Below are positions 30,928 to 41,900 of a stretch of DNA of 64,000 nt, one piece after another. Numbering within the stretch: position 1 is the stretch's first letter; each line of letters starts with the position of its first letter. The notes under the pieces are model-generated. The model was not told the origin of the DNA. It did no database searches and saw only the letters and a list, made by a program, of their open reading frames with translations. A program made the translations under genes and the position numbers. The stretch comes from Canna indica (lineage: Eukaryota > Streptophyta > Magnoliopsida > Zingiberales > Cannaceae). The stretch is taken from assembly GCA_034359265.1 (NCBI GenBank), contig CP136890.1, positions 92,777,501 through 92,841,500 of the forward strand, given 5' to 3'.

Positions 30928-32850
30928 TTAAAAAAAAATGAGAACAAAGGAGTTATACAATATAAAATGTAAAGTAAACGTATATAAAAAGATTAATTTG
31001 TACATATTTTCCTGCTTGGTTGGACTGTTGATGTTTTGAAATTTTGGATCAATCTTTGTATTATTTTGTTGTATGCCTTCAACATGACCATTAACCTTCA
31101 AAACAGTGAAGATTTCTTTTTGTTGTTTGAAATTATAATCAGTAATCTTGATTGTAAATAAAAACTCGTTATCACAAAGAGCTTCTATTTGATTTGGAAT
31201 CTTTTTCATGTCATTACTATTTAAAGAAAGTAAGTCTTCGGCTGATATGTCCAGTAGTCTTTCGCTTTCGTTGTCTAGAACTACAAATGTGGCTTCAGAA
31301 TCTTCATCAAAAACATGCAGTTCAATTATGTATTTGCATCAAACATCACATAATAATATATAAAACATGAATGATAACTTAAATAAATTAAAGTAAAACA
31401 TATATACCTTGCAACTGAGGAACTTGAACTTTCTTTGCAATCATTGTAAAAAAAAGTATCATTTTCTTTTCATAATTCTTTTTTGCATTTTTGGCGACCT
31501 ACGTAGCACCATCCAAATTTATTTTCGATATACATTACTTTTGCTACAATTGTGAAAGTTGTTTCCTGAATTGGGTAATACAAAGAGATATAAATTATAT
31601 ATTAAAAAAATATAATATATTAATAGGTAGATGTCTCTCCTCAAAATGATTAAGGGACTTCATTTGAATTATTTCATAAAGTCTTTTCTTTGATGGATTG
31701 ATATTGATTTTTGGCATTGAACTTTGTTTGACCATCAAATCATCAACGATTGGATTATCATAAGTTTCACTTAGAAAATTTTAATAATAATGTTAGAAAC
31801 AATATAAAATGAATGCAAAGATGTAGGATAATATAAAGTTCAATTAATCTTTTAAAATTTTACATATAAAAAATATATGTACTGCTTACCTGAGTGTGTT
31901 TCTGATGTTTTCGACGCCTTCAATATTAATATATATTTATGTTGAACTGATTGTTGATAGATAAATTTTTCCTGAGAATTATAATCAATTAAAAACATGG
32001 TCAATACAATAAAATTTAACAAGTATATTTGCATAAAAAAAGAAATAAAATATTACTTAAGAAATTTTTGACAACTAATCCCGTAAAGAATATGATAAAT
32101 GGTCACGTCGGATGCTTCTCTAAAGAGCTGTCGAACTTTTGAACATTTGTTGACCATAGCGTGACTTTCATTATTTCATTTCTAAAAAAAATATAATTAG
32201 TTACAATAAAATAGAAAAAAATGATAAATTTTGTTAAAAAATTTAATGGTTAAAAAGAATTCTTACTCGGGTAGCATTAACTCAATGTCAGTTTCGTAAC
32301 AAAGTTAGTTTTGCATTTTACTTCTTGTATAGGATTGATTGCTATTAAACGTCCAAATATATCTACAATGAATAAAAATAAGTTAGATATTTTCATTGTA
32401 AAACTATAATGTGAATTTGTTATATAATATATAAGAATGTACGATACCTGTCAAAATAGTTGGATCATCCGTACACTTTCTTATGGTATCAAGATTTGCA
32501 ATATGGAATTTGAACTTGGGAATATTACATACCTCATCTTCAAACTTGATAATAGTATTTATCAAGAAAATGATTTTTAAATCATTAACCATAGGACGAT
32601 ATTGTCCCGCAGCATTGACAACTTTGAAATTTTTGAATGTATAAACAGAACCTTCAGTTAACAAAAGTAAAAAATTTGGCAAGTTATATTTTCCTAATTA
32701 TTGCATGTATGTCATTTCCACGAAGATCATGACTAAACTGATAATGTCATTATTTTTGGAATTAATAGCCTCCCATATTCTTACAACTCTAACCTTGATT
32801 GTCCAATATTCTTTTTCACAGCTAATTTCATTAATAAAATTGTATTTCAT
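30928..32850 (-). pseudogene. RPA70-like single-strand DNA-binding gene remnant
   Basis: From 32850 the minus strand reads MKYNFINEISCEKEYWTIKV, then RVVRIWEAIN, the start of plant RPA1-like proteins. A second block (32682-32404) reads GSVYTFKNFKVVNAAGQYRP, then NDLKIIFL, then IPKFKFHIANLDTI. A zinc-finger-like block near 31485-31550 has WCYVGRQKC. A C-terminal block (31209-30928) has NEFLFTIKITDYN and FTVLKVNG. The blocks are in family order, separated by AT-rich introns. RPA-like genes are regular passengers of plant Helitrons and are thought to protect single-stranded intermediates. Stops and frame breaks suggest decay. Confidence 0.68.
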
Positions 32851-32969
32851 TTTTTATGTTAACCCTGCAAATATAAATGAAGTAATAAATTTATAATATT
32901 TATATAAAGAAAAAATTGTTTTAAAATATATATAAACTATAATTAAGGGTCAAACCTTGAAAAGATTAT

Positions 32970-33808
32970 TCATGAAAAAATTTCGTTATAAATAATGTTC
33001 TTGATCTCTTTTGAAGGATTTTTTTGATCATCTAATGTTAGAATCTTTAAACCACTTCTACTTGTAACTCTTGACACTACAACATATAATTGTCCATGTG
33101 TGAATACTTCTTTCGAGAAATAATTCAACTTTTCCTAGATATTGTCATTGACTTTTGTTAATTGTCATTGCAAAGCACAGTGATATTGGATATTGTCTTC
33201 TTTTGAGTACAAAATGTCATTTGTTTTCATTTGGTGATAGTACAATTATTGGTAAGAAAACTTTTTCACCGACGTTAGTTCCTGTAATTATTTATGCTTC
33301 AATAAATCATTTACACAACCTTGTTAGAATTAGTCTTGTTCCATTGCACAATCCCAAACTTTGGTTGATGTTTCGAAGTAGAATAATCGGAATTTCAACT
33401 TTCAATGTTACTTTATGATCTAGAATACTAGGAAACTTCAGACTATTCAAAAACTCTGTTAGATATAAAAGATGAGGATCTTCAGAATAAGACTTTGTAT
33501 TTGAAACTGAGTCTGAACTATAATAAATCATCTCTTCATCTTCAATAAAACCCATGATAAAATTGTTTATTTTGTCAACAATTTCATGATGAGAAGCTAA
33601 AATAGTTGTATTCTTTAAGGAATTGTTATTTTTGTAATTTTCCTTTAAATTAGGAAATATTGTTTCTACATTTGACTTTATAGGATCACCATTATACTAT
33701 ATTAGAATATCATTTGGTACAATTATCGAAACTTCTCCATCAATTGAACAACCAATACCATTTCCTATATATAATATCCAATCTGCAAAATCTCTAAGTT
33801 CTTCAATT
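32970..33808 (-). pseudogene. Helitron PIF1-type helicase, C-terminal part
   Basis: On the minus strand: FLNSLKFPSILDHKVTLKVE, then IPIILLRNINQSLGLCNGTR, then TNVGEKVFLP, then RRQYPISLCFAMTINKSQ. It ends LYVVVSRVTSRSGLKILTLD. These are the last helicase motifs of RepHel proteins. A stop replaces the residue after INKSQ, and the frame changes near 33307. The Walker motifs and the Rep domain are absent, so this is a fragment. Confidence 0.8.
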
Positions 33809-33811
33809 TAC

Positions 33812-34260
33812 CGGTACCCGCCAACCCTTTGCCAGAAGGACTGCGCCTCATGGTCGCTAATCTCTAGATGCAAAACCAAATGTTAACAGCTTAGATCGAG
33901 GCTTTAAAACAACTAGAAGAACAACATCTGACCTAGTGTGATCATCGCCGCTCGAAGCAGACGACCACTACCTTTCGATACGAATTCTCCCGCACACACT
34001 ATCAGAGAGAAGAGGAGGAAATCAGGGCTATAGAGACCGTTCCTCCCTCCATTGTCGACTTAATTGGAACATTTTGCTGAGCATATCATGGCAGTCCGTC
34101 TCCCTCACAATTTGAAGCTATCGATCGCATTCCAGCCCTATGATGACACAGACAATCCGACCACCCATCTAACGATATTCAGGCCAATGATGCTATTCAA
34201 CCGCGCAATCGACTCTATCCTCTGCCGAGAAGTTTTCTTTTCAAAAAAATTGATTAAGAA
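33812..34260 (+). pseudogene. Gypsy gag fragment, second and longer copy
   Basis: Repeats the 110 bp of 30371-30482 and continues through an Arg/Glu-rich stretch to AEHIMAVRLPHNLKLSIAFQ, then PYDDTDNPTTHLTIFRPMML, then IDSILCREVF. The pattern LP..K....YDDTDNPTTHL..F...M matches the conserved Ty3/Gypsy gag capsid start. A stop (after PSIVDLIGTFC) and frame changes break it. The last 180 bp are also found in 60541-60700 next to the second MOT1 gene. Confidence 0.7.
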
Positions 34261-34432
34261 ATTTACATTTCAATCCATGTTTTCGTCAATCAACTAAACG
34301 ATAATCAACTTGACTTGTAAACGGGTTTATTATGAACCGGAATTAGGATACAACATGAATCATTGCTACATTCGAGCGTTGATCTAATTATAGTAAGAAG
34401 TCAGTGCATTTTGTTATCTCTTTAGATGGTTT
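34205..34432 (+). repeat. Orphan copy of MOT1 upstream DNA
   Basis: From CTGCCGAGAAGTTTTCTTTT through AAACGGGTTTATTATGAACC to TCTTTAGATGG it matches 60678-60893 and, from 34303, also 36700-36828. In the other two copies this DNA continues into the MOT1 promoter. Here it breaks off at 34427 into a T-run and LINE sequence, and no gene follows. Confidence 0.85.
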
Positions 34433-35148
34433 TTTTATTACCAAAAATATAAACAAACTTTATTAAAATCCTGACTGAGCTAGGGCCAAAAAGGTAATTA
34501 TACAAAATTTTCTCCAATTCAGGAGGCCTAATTGATGACCAAATAAAAACATCTCTATTCTGTCTAGCCCTTGTTGCTGCCCAATGTGCAGCTTTGTTCG
34601 CTTCTCTATAGCAAAATAAAAAAAAATCAATATTACATTGTAGAGAAAGATGGAAAATATATGCAACAACCGAATTAAGCTCCTAAGGCGCTCCATTTTC
34701 TTATTCAGTACATCAACCATGATTCTTGAATCGGTTTCAATTTAAAATCGAGGAAAATTATGCTCCAAAACAAAAGTCAAATATTTTTTGATAGCCATAA
34801 CTTCCAAATGTAATGCAGAGTTTCCAATTCCATAGCAGCTTAATACAAAAGAGCAGCATCCATTATTTGATCGAATCACGACACCCAAGCCACCATCAGC
34901 GTCTGTAAAAGATGCATCACAATTAATTTTGAAAAATCCAAGCGGTGGGGGATTCCATTTAACCAAGATAGTTTTAATTATAGAATTTCCCTCTAAACTG
35001 AATTTACTGAAGTAAGATTCAGTAAATGCAAGAATTTACGTCACCAAGACCAAGGGGATAGGCTGTCTAACCTCATACACCAATAGGTTTCTAGCGTGCC
35101 AGATGTACCAACATTCATTGACAATTATCGCAGGTCAGTAATAGTTTA
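34427..35148 (-). mobile_element. 5'-truncated LINE fragment with RNase H
   Basis: The minus strand carries the tail of a plant L1-type LINE: part of the zinc-binding domain after reverse transcriptase (ECWYIWHARNLLVYEV, near 35040-35115), then an RNase H domain (WNPPPLGFFKINCDASFTDA, then GGLGVVIRSNNG, then LEVMAIKKYL, then ETDSRIMVDVLN), and a short A-run end at 34427-34436. One TAA (34742) and a frame shift interrupt it. No target duplication was found. The left end cuts the orphan MOT1 upstream copy. Confidence 0.72.
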
Positions 35149-35151
35149 TAA

Positions 35152-35394
35152 TTATTCCTCATCATCTGAGTAATAGTCTTTGAATTCTTCCTCTTCTTCA
35201 TCTTCTTCATCTCCAGCTTCCTCAATTTCATGATCGTCATCATCAGCATATTCAACTTCTAATTGAAGTGACGTTGTGTCTGCATCCTCGAGTATTGGAA
35301 TAATACGATCTACAACAGGAGGATCATCTTCTTGATAGAAATCATCTGTCTCATCTAGGGGTGAGCATGGACCGGTTAACCGGTCCATTAGCAA
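35152..35394 (-). pseudogene. TNP2 C-terminal tail in CACTA fragment E
   Basis: On the minus strand: ETDDFYQEDDPPVVDRIIPI, then LQLEVEYADDDDHEIEEAGD, ending YYSDDEE. It is nearly identical to the TNP2 tail of element B. The first residues of the open stretch come from the hAT MITE that interrupts it at 35356. Confidence 0.85.
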
Positions 35395-35646
35395 AAAAAA
35401 AAAACCAGTCCATTAACTTCGGTTTTTCAAAATCATTAACCGTCACTTCTTGGACCGTCACTTCTTGGACTTCGGTTTTCAAAATCATTAACCGTCACTT
35501 CTTGGACCGAAACCGAAACCGAAAACCGATTTTGCAAAAAAAAAAACCGAAACCGAAAAAACTGGTTCGGTTAACCGAAAAAACCGGTTCGGTTTCGGAC
35601 CGGTTTTCCGGTTAACCGGAAAACCGGTTTTTTTTGCTCACCCCTA
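35356..35646. mobile_element. 291-bp hAT-type MITE with 8-bp target duplication
   Basis: Perfect 12-bp inverted ends TAGGGGTGAGCA / TGCTCACCCCTA are flanked by GTCTCATC at 35348-35355 and 35647-35654. The interior is made of AACCGGTT / CCGAAACCGAA repeats in both orientations and has no coding potential. This is the reference copy for the end pieces at 1-39, 45844 and 63928. Confidence 0.93.
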
Positions 35647-36360
35647 GTCTCATCATCTGTCACATAACATTAATCTAAATGGATTAATTTAAAAATTAAT
35701 CTAAACCCTAATAATTAATCTAAAAATTAATCTAAACTCTAACAATTAATCTAAAAATTAATCTAGATCATAACAATTAATCTAAAAATTAATCTAAACC
35801 TTAAAAATTAATTTAACAATTAATCTATAATTTAAATAATTAATCTATAAATTAAATAATTAATCTATAAAATAAATATTTAATCAATTTCTGGCGACGG
35901 AGTCCGGCGCCGGCATCCAGTGTTCTAACATTGGACAACGATCCAACCGTCGGCCGTCGGTCGAAACCTTATATTTAGGGTTTCGACCAGATCTATAATG
36001 AATGGGGAGGAAGAAGGTGACGAGAAATACCTGGAACAGGACGAGTTGGCAGCGGCAGCAAGGCGGCGGCGTCGGCAACGGCAGCAGAGGAAGAAGAAGG
36101 AGAAAGGGGCGGGCGCGGGCGCGTGACCTATATAAACTTATCAGCAACAGTTCACTCATCCGTTAAAACGTCATTGCTGATAAGTAATTATCAGCAACGG
36201 CTCATTTATCCGTTAGAACGTCGTTGTTAATGTGATTATATATCTGCAACGGCTCGAGTGGTCGTAACAAGACCGTTGTAGATACAACATATCTGCAACG
36301 ACTTGAGTGACCGTTGCTGATAGCCATTGCTGAAGAATCTATTTCTAGTAGTGTAATTTT

Positions 36361-36450
36361 TATAATACCATATCATATCATATCATATCATATCATATCA
36401 TATCATATCATATCATATCATATCATATCATATCATATCATATCATATTA
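36361..36450. repeat. (ATATC)n pentanucleotide microsatellite
   Basis: About sixteen copies of ATATC in a row, directly after the end of CACTA fragment E. Confidence 0.95.
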
Positions 36451-36495
36451 TACATTATTAAATTATATTTTATCTCCTCCAAACAAAGCCTAAGG

Positions 36496-36689
36496 CATGG
36501 AAAAAAGGAAGAATATCATAGGCATATATTAAATGGTTGAAGTTTACCTTATATTTTAATGTTAACAGGAATTAATTTGCCAAGATTGCAAGCATTATTT
36601 AACATCATAATGAAAAGTAAGGTAACAAAAAGGTCATCTGGTCTGATACCAGGAAACTTTAAAATATTTTGAATGCAAGTCATTTATTT
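36496..36689. repeat. Uninterrupted copy of the CACTA A insertion site
   Basis: 36496-36543 matches 14877-14933, and 36544-36689 matches 29919-30058, with no gap between them. It therefore shows the sequence before the 15-kb insertion. It lies immediately before the upstream region of the first MOT1 gene. Confidence 0.85.
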
Positions 36690-36999
36690 ATTATGAATCA
36701 ACTTGGCTTATAAACGGGTTTATTATGAACTGGAATTAGGATACAACATGAATCATTGCTACATTCGAGCGTTGACCAAATGATAGAAAGAAGCAGTGCA
36801 TTTTGTTATCTCTTTAGATGGTTTGACTTTTGAGCTGGGCCACTGCCTACAGCAGTACAGCATACAGCCATCTCCATCTCTTCGCCATTCAATGTTTGAC
36901 TTGGGAATCGGAAGCATTCAATTCACTACAAGTTCGCTGCACTCTTCTTTGAACCGGCTCTTCGTCACTCCAAAAGACCATCTCCATCTCTCTCCGTCC

Positions 37000-37006
37000 T
37001 ATATAA
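37000..37006 (+). promoter_or_regulatory. TATA box of the first MOT1 gene
   Basis: TATATAA lies 61 bp upstream of the ATG in a CT-rich context. The matching box is at 61054 in the second gene. Transcription would be expected to start about 30 bp downstream. Confidence 0.65.
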
Positions 37007-37060
37007 CTCTGCAACGCCGAAACCCGAAATCAACGGGCGACATCTCGATCGCGCCATTCC

Positions 37061-38446
37061 ATGGCATCCAACGTTATCAACCCCAGCGACGTCGACACAG
37101 CCCTCAACGACGACAAGCCGGACCGCTCCAATGTCCCGGCGACGCTCCTCTCCAGGACCCGCGCCAACCTCCTCTTCCGGTCGAGGTGGGCCGAAATCAA
37201 CGGCGCCTTGGGCGACCTCGGCACCTACATCCCAATCATCATGGCCCTCGCCCTCGCCAAGGACCTCGACCTCGGCACCACCCTCATCTTCACCGGCTTC
37301 TACAACATCGTCACCGGCGCCCTTTACGGCGTCCCCATGCCCGTCCAGCCCATGAAGTCCATCGCCGCCGTCGCCATCTCCACCCCCAGCTTCGGCGTGC
37401 CAGAGATCATGGCCGCGGGGATCTGCACCTCCGCCGTGGTCTTCTTCCTCGGCGTGACTCGTCTCATGGAGGTCGTCTACCGCTTCATCCCCCTCCCCGT
37501 CGTCCGCGGCATTCAGCTGGCTCAGGGCTTGTCCTTCGCAATGACCGCCGTCAAGTACATGAGGTACGAGCAGGACCTCGCCAAAGGCAAGACTTCCGAC
37601 CGCCGGCCGTGGCTGGGCCTCGACGGCCTCGTCTTGGCCATTGCGGCCACCTTATTCATTGTGGCCATCAATGGCGCGGGCGAAGTAGAGCAAGAGGAGG
37701 AGGACCAAGTCATCGATGAAGAAGACCAACGACGACGAAGAAGACGCAAATTCTGGTGGAAACTGGTATTCTCAATCCCATCAGCGGTGATCGTCTTCGT
37801 GCTCGGCGTGGTTTTGGCGGTGATAAGGGAGCCCAGCGTGGTCAAACAGCTCAAAGCAGGGCCGTCGCACATCCGCGTCGTGAAGATCTCCAAGCACGCG
37901 TGGAAGGAAGGCTTCATCAAGGGCACGGTGCCACAGCTGCCGTTGTCGGTCCTCAACTCAGTGATCGCGGTGTGCAAGCTGACGGCCGACCTGTTCCCGG
38001 ACAAGGCGCCGGCGGCATCGGCGACGTCGGTGTCCATCACGGTGGGGTTGATGAACCTGGTGGGCTGCTGGTTCGGGGCGATGCCGTGCTGCCACGGCGC
38101 AGGCGGGCTGGCGGGGCAGTACAAGTTTGGGGGACGGTCCGGCGGCTGCGTGGCGCTGCTGGGGGCGGCGAAGCTGGTGGTAGGTTTGGTGCTGGGCGGG
38201 TCGCTGCTGCGGCTGCTGGTGGAGTTCCCGGTGGGGCTGCTGGGCGCTCTGCTGCTGTTCGCTGGAGTGGAGCTGGCCATGGCGGCGAGGGACATGTCGA
38301 CGAAGGCGGAAGCGTTCGTGATGATTGTGTGCACGGCGGTGTCGCTGGTGGGGTCGAGCGCGGCGCTGGGCTTCGTCTGCGGCATGGTGGTGCATGTGGT
38401 GGTGGTGCTGAGGAGGATGCTGATTAATTGCAGTCGAAGTGCTTGA
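37061..38446 (+). CDS. MOT1: Molybdate transporter, MOT1 family (copy 1)
   Basis: Single-exon gene of 461 residues; Arabidopsis MOT1 proteins have similar length. MOT1 proteins, in the sulfate-transporter superfamily but without a STAS domain, carry molybdate across membranes for molybdenum-cofactor enzymes. Both family signatures are present: VPMPVQPMKSIAAVA (residues 91-105) and WFGAMPCCHGAGGLAGQY (337-354). Hydrophobic segments suggest about ten membrane spans, with a charged loop at 208-230 (EEEEDQVIDEED then six Arg). The ATG is the first after the TATA box and matches copy 2. Third codon positions are almost all G or C. Copy 1 differs from copy 2 by a four-residue insertion near residue 13 and a handful of substitutions. 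Subcellular site cannot be read from sequence. Confidence 0.95.
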   Translation: MASNVINPSDVDTALNDDKPDRSNVPATLLSRTRANLLFRSRWAEINGALGDLGTYIPIIMALALAKDLDLGTTLIFTGFYNIVTGALYGVPMPVQPMKSIAAVAISTPSFGVPEIMAAGICTSAVVFFLGVTRLMEVVYRFIPLPVVRGIQLAQGLSFAMTAVKYMRYEQDLAKGKTSDRRPWLGLDGLVLAIAATLFIVAINGAGEVEQEEEDQVIDEEDQRRRRRRKFWWKLVFSIPSAVIVFVLGVVLAVIREPSVVKQLKAGPSHIRVVKISKHAWKEGFIKGTVPQLPLSVLNSVIAVCKLTADLFPDKAPAASATSVSITVGLMNLVGCWFGAMPCCHGAGGLAGQYKFGGRSGGCVALLGAAKLVVGLVLGGSLLRLLVEFPVGLLGALLLFAGVELAMAARDMSTKAEAFVMIVCTAVSLVGSSAALGFVCGMVVHVVVVLRRMLINCSRSA

Positions 38447-38897
38447 TCATTTGACGCTTGCAGAAGAAGCTCTTCGGAAGACCCAAAAGTTTCCATGGAA
38501 GTTAACATCTTTATGCATTGTTGTTGTGTGCTATATGTTTTCAAATTCTCTTAAGTAATTTGTTTGATCCAATTTTCCTTAATTCTTGAATTAACTATGC
38601 ATATTTGTTTGTATCTGGATTTTCTAATGTAAGTCTCTCTCTCTCTCTCCAAAAAATTTAGTTTTTTTTTATGTGAATTATGAATATGATGAATATTTTT
38701 TCCCAGGAAATGACATGGTAAATTATGAAAATTAGGATGCTTTAAGAACTTGACAGCTTTTGCTAAATAAGTTATCTGATAACTGCAATATAATTATGTA
38801 TGTTATACCCTGTTTGGATTGGGGTTAAAGGAGGCGAATGGAAAGGGAGGAGAATTTTTATTTTGTTTGGTTTCTAATTTTAAGGGAGGGAAAAGAA
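38447..38897 (+). other. 3' flank of MOT1 copy 1
   Basis: Nearly identical to 62489-62955, including a CATTTGACGCTTGCAGAAGA phrase and a short (CT)n run (38633-38650). The run is longer in copy 2. Near 38815 begins a stretch (CCCTGTTTGGATTGGGG) whose inverted form AACAGACCCTA appears at 46590. The LINE and the foldback element may thus both lie inside an older MITE-like element. Confidence 0.65.
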
Positions 38898-38949
38898 ATT
38901 GAGAGGAATTATTTTTATTTTTTTAAAAACAAATCCGCTCAAGGACAGG

Positions 38950-41900
38950 TCAGTCTCTACTCCATTGGTTGGGTAGAGGAACCATTGGATTACCAGTCGT
39001 GCATTCCTCGCCACCAATAGAGCAAGGATATATTCCCCCTCTAGCTTCATCAACTTTATTCAAAAACAAAACAAAGTCTGTATTACAAGCATCCTCCGGT
39101 GCCTTTAAACTTTGATCACTACTCTCTACACCTACCCATATTCCTACTACCCCCTTGTTACAAGCATTCTGTGCAAAATCATGAGCTATTCTATTACAAT
39201 TCCTTGTTACATGCATCCAGCTCTTTACTTCGACCTCTGCCTCCAGCTCTTTGATCTTTAAGCCCAGCCCTTCAACACTCCAAGGTGCTTGCTCTTTACT
39301 TGTCAAAATGTTGATTGCAGATATACAATCAGATAACACTACAATTATTTTCATCATTTTCCTTCTCACATTATCCATCCCATACAAGATACTCCTCAAT
39401 TCAGCTTGTAAAAGACTCACTGCCTTTGTTCTCATTGCTACAGTCATCACCCAGTTATCATCTTTCCTGAGCATAAACCCGCAACCTGCATTGCCTCCTA
39501 TTCTCCATGCAGCATCACTATATAGCATTAAGTTTCCTGATATATCATTCATTCTGGTCTTCATGTTCACATTCACTTCTTTGCTTGATACTTAATTTCT
39601 TCTCCTCACTGATGTCTATTGTATCCTTAAAAGCATTGATGAAAATTGACAATTTGCTACTTATATCACCCATTTGTTTCCTACTATTTCTTTTCTTCCA
39701 TATCAGCCATACTGAATTTGCAAGAAAGCTATTAGTTTTACTGCAAACTCTTTTTCAAAACCCTCCCCTTCCTTCAACCATTTTCCCTCCTTCCACCTTT
39801 CTCTGTCCTTGAATAGAATCCTTAATCTATTTTCAGCAAAGGACCAGTAATCACTTGCAAACTCACATTCAAATAGAATGTGATTACTTTCATCCAATCT
39901 TTTACCACAAACAAAATATTTCTCCACCTCAGCTCCACTATACCTACTGAACAGACTTGATGTAGGAAGTCTTCCTCACATTAGCTTCCATACAAAAATC
40001 TTAACTTTTCCAGCAACTTTTAACTATAAGACCTTCCTACAGTCATAGTTTCTAAGCTCTTCTCCCTTCTCCCTGCTTTTGATAAAGTTGTAAGCATTTC
40101 TAGCTGTTAGAACATCTTTTGAACTTTCATTAATTCCATACCCATCTATCCTTGCCCTTTCTTTTATCAAAATCTATCATTTCAATCTTCTTTCTGATTT
40201 CTTCCCCAAAACATCTCTCTATAATACTTCTGTTCCAATTCTCCCCTGATATCAACTCAGCCATTGTTTCAAACTTTGCTAGTTCATTTGCATTTACATA
40301 TGTTGGCCATCTGTTCAGGGGAAGGTTTCCTATCCATGGATCCTTCCATATACTTGTTTGTTCTTCTTTCCCAAAGTTTTCCTCAACCCTCCCCTTGTCA
40401 TTTCTATACTTTTTTTTATTATCTTCATAGTACCTAATATTTTCCTGCTCCTTCGTTCATTCCATGGATGGAAATCCTCATATTTACCACTCATTATAGA
40501 ACACCATATCTCTTCTTCCTTATTCAGTATTAGTATCATCCTTTTAGCTATCAAAGCATACTTTCATTGTCTTCAAATCTTTTATTCCCAGGCCTCCTTC
40601 CCTTTTACTCTTCGTAATTGTTCTCCAGCTTATCAAATTGGCTGATTTCCTTTGTTTTCCTGATTGTCAGAAAAAATTTCTTGACAAATTATTTATCTTC
40701 TTTACTTCCTTCTCACTCACATTTGAGGATAACATACTATGAACAAGAATTGAATTAACAATTGAGTTGATCAACACCCTCTTCCCTGCTTGTGTTACTT
40801 GGTTTCTTGCCCAAAAATCCATTCTTTTTAGAATTTCGGACCTTAGTTCATTTTCCTCTTGTTGATTTTTCTAGGTGATATATAAGTCCTCAAATATTTC
40901 ATTGGGAACTTGCCTTCTTCTATTCCCAAAATTCTACTTATAGCATGCTTAACTTCTGCCTTATATTTTACTGGAAAGCATACTTCTGATTTTTCTAAAC
41001 TCACTTTCTGGTTTGTATATGTACAATTTTTTTCCAGGACTTCCTTCAGGCTTTTACAACTCTTCACATCTCCTTTTATAAAGAATATAATGTCATCCGC
41101 AAATAGCATATGACTCATCTCAATCTCCCCTTGCTTGAAAACCTTTATCTTCTTTTCCTTCACATATTGATTCATCAACTGAGTTAATAATTGCTCCATC
41201 ATTATGAATAGGTAGGGAGACAAAGGACCTCCCTGCCTTATACCTTTGAAACTGCTGAACACCCTTGACTGCTCTCCGTTTGCTTTACAAACGTATTGCA
41301 CATCTTCAATGCAACCTTTTATCCACCTTTGCATTTTGCCAGGTATACCCATTTTCCCTATTATTTCATATATACTCCCCCATCTTGCCCTATCATAGGC
41401 TTTTTCCAAATTCATTTTAATGATGACTAGTGGTTTTTCAGCTTTTGAGGAGTGGAATGAGTCCATTACTTCAGTCACTACCAGAATATTGTCATGTAAG
41501 TTCCTGCTATGTATGAAAGCCCTTTGTTCCTCTCCTACTACCTTGTTTAGAATCTTCCTTATTCTATTTGCACGCATCTTTGCAAATATTTTATATATCA
41601 CGTTACACAAGACAATGGGTCTATATTCCATAATTTTCTCAGCTCTTTCTTTTTTAGGAATCATAACCAACATTGTTTCCTTCCAGCTACGGGGGATGAT
41701 TGCATCTTCATGAATTTTCTCAAACTCCATTTTCAACTCCTTCTTTATTGTGTCCCAACAATTAATGTAAATAAAATTCTAATATATACCCATCACTCCC
41801 AGGACTTTTCCTTCTGCCTAAATCATTTATGGCTTCCCAAATTTCCTCCTCTTTGAATCTCTCTACTAGTTCTTTAGCCTCTGCAATAGAGACTTTCTTC

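Larger units (their letters stand above)
30483..33811 (-). mobile_element. Helitron remnant, minus strand
   Basis: Minus-strand coding remnants are a PIF1-type helicase C-terminus (33808-32970) and an RPA-like gene (32850-30928), a combination typical of plant Helitrons. The minus-strand 3' end reads GCAACGCGCGGATTCTCAACTAG followed by T, fitting the CTRR-T rule for Helitron termini with a decayed hairpin. The 5' part with the Rep nuclease and most of the helicase is missing; the right side stops inside the helicase. The flanks are a 110-bp direct duplication of Gypsy gag sequence. Confidence 0.72.
35149..36353 (-). mobile_element. CACTA fragment E, minus strand, 5' end kept
   Basis: The minus strand starts at 36353 with CACTACTAGAAATAGATTC, then CAACGG subterminal units, a GC-rich leader with a (C/T)GCCGC stretch, AT-rich TTAATTAATC repeats, and the TNP2 acidic tail (ending 35152). 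The leader is joined directly to the tail, as in element D but at a different point. Everything after the TNP2 stop is missing. A 291-bp hAT MITE sits inside (35356-35646). Confidence 0.85.

Noticed and set aside
33155..33418. Plus-strand open frame of 87 residues
   Set aside because: It is the antisense shadow of the Helitron helicase fragment, which has clear motifs on the minus strand.
36796..37719. Arg/His/Pro-rich frame overlapping the start of MOT1 copy 1 (twin at 61003-61761)
   Set aside because: It is a frame-shifted shadow of MOT1 with low-complexity composition.
37522..38544. Large antisense open frame over MOT1 copy 1 (and its twin at 61564-62586)
   Set aside because: It results from the GC-rich codon use of the sense gene. 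It has Ser/Thr/Pro-rich composition, no domain, and identical counterparts exist only because the gene is duplicated.
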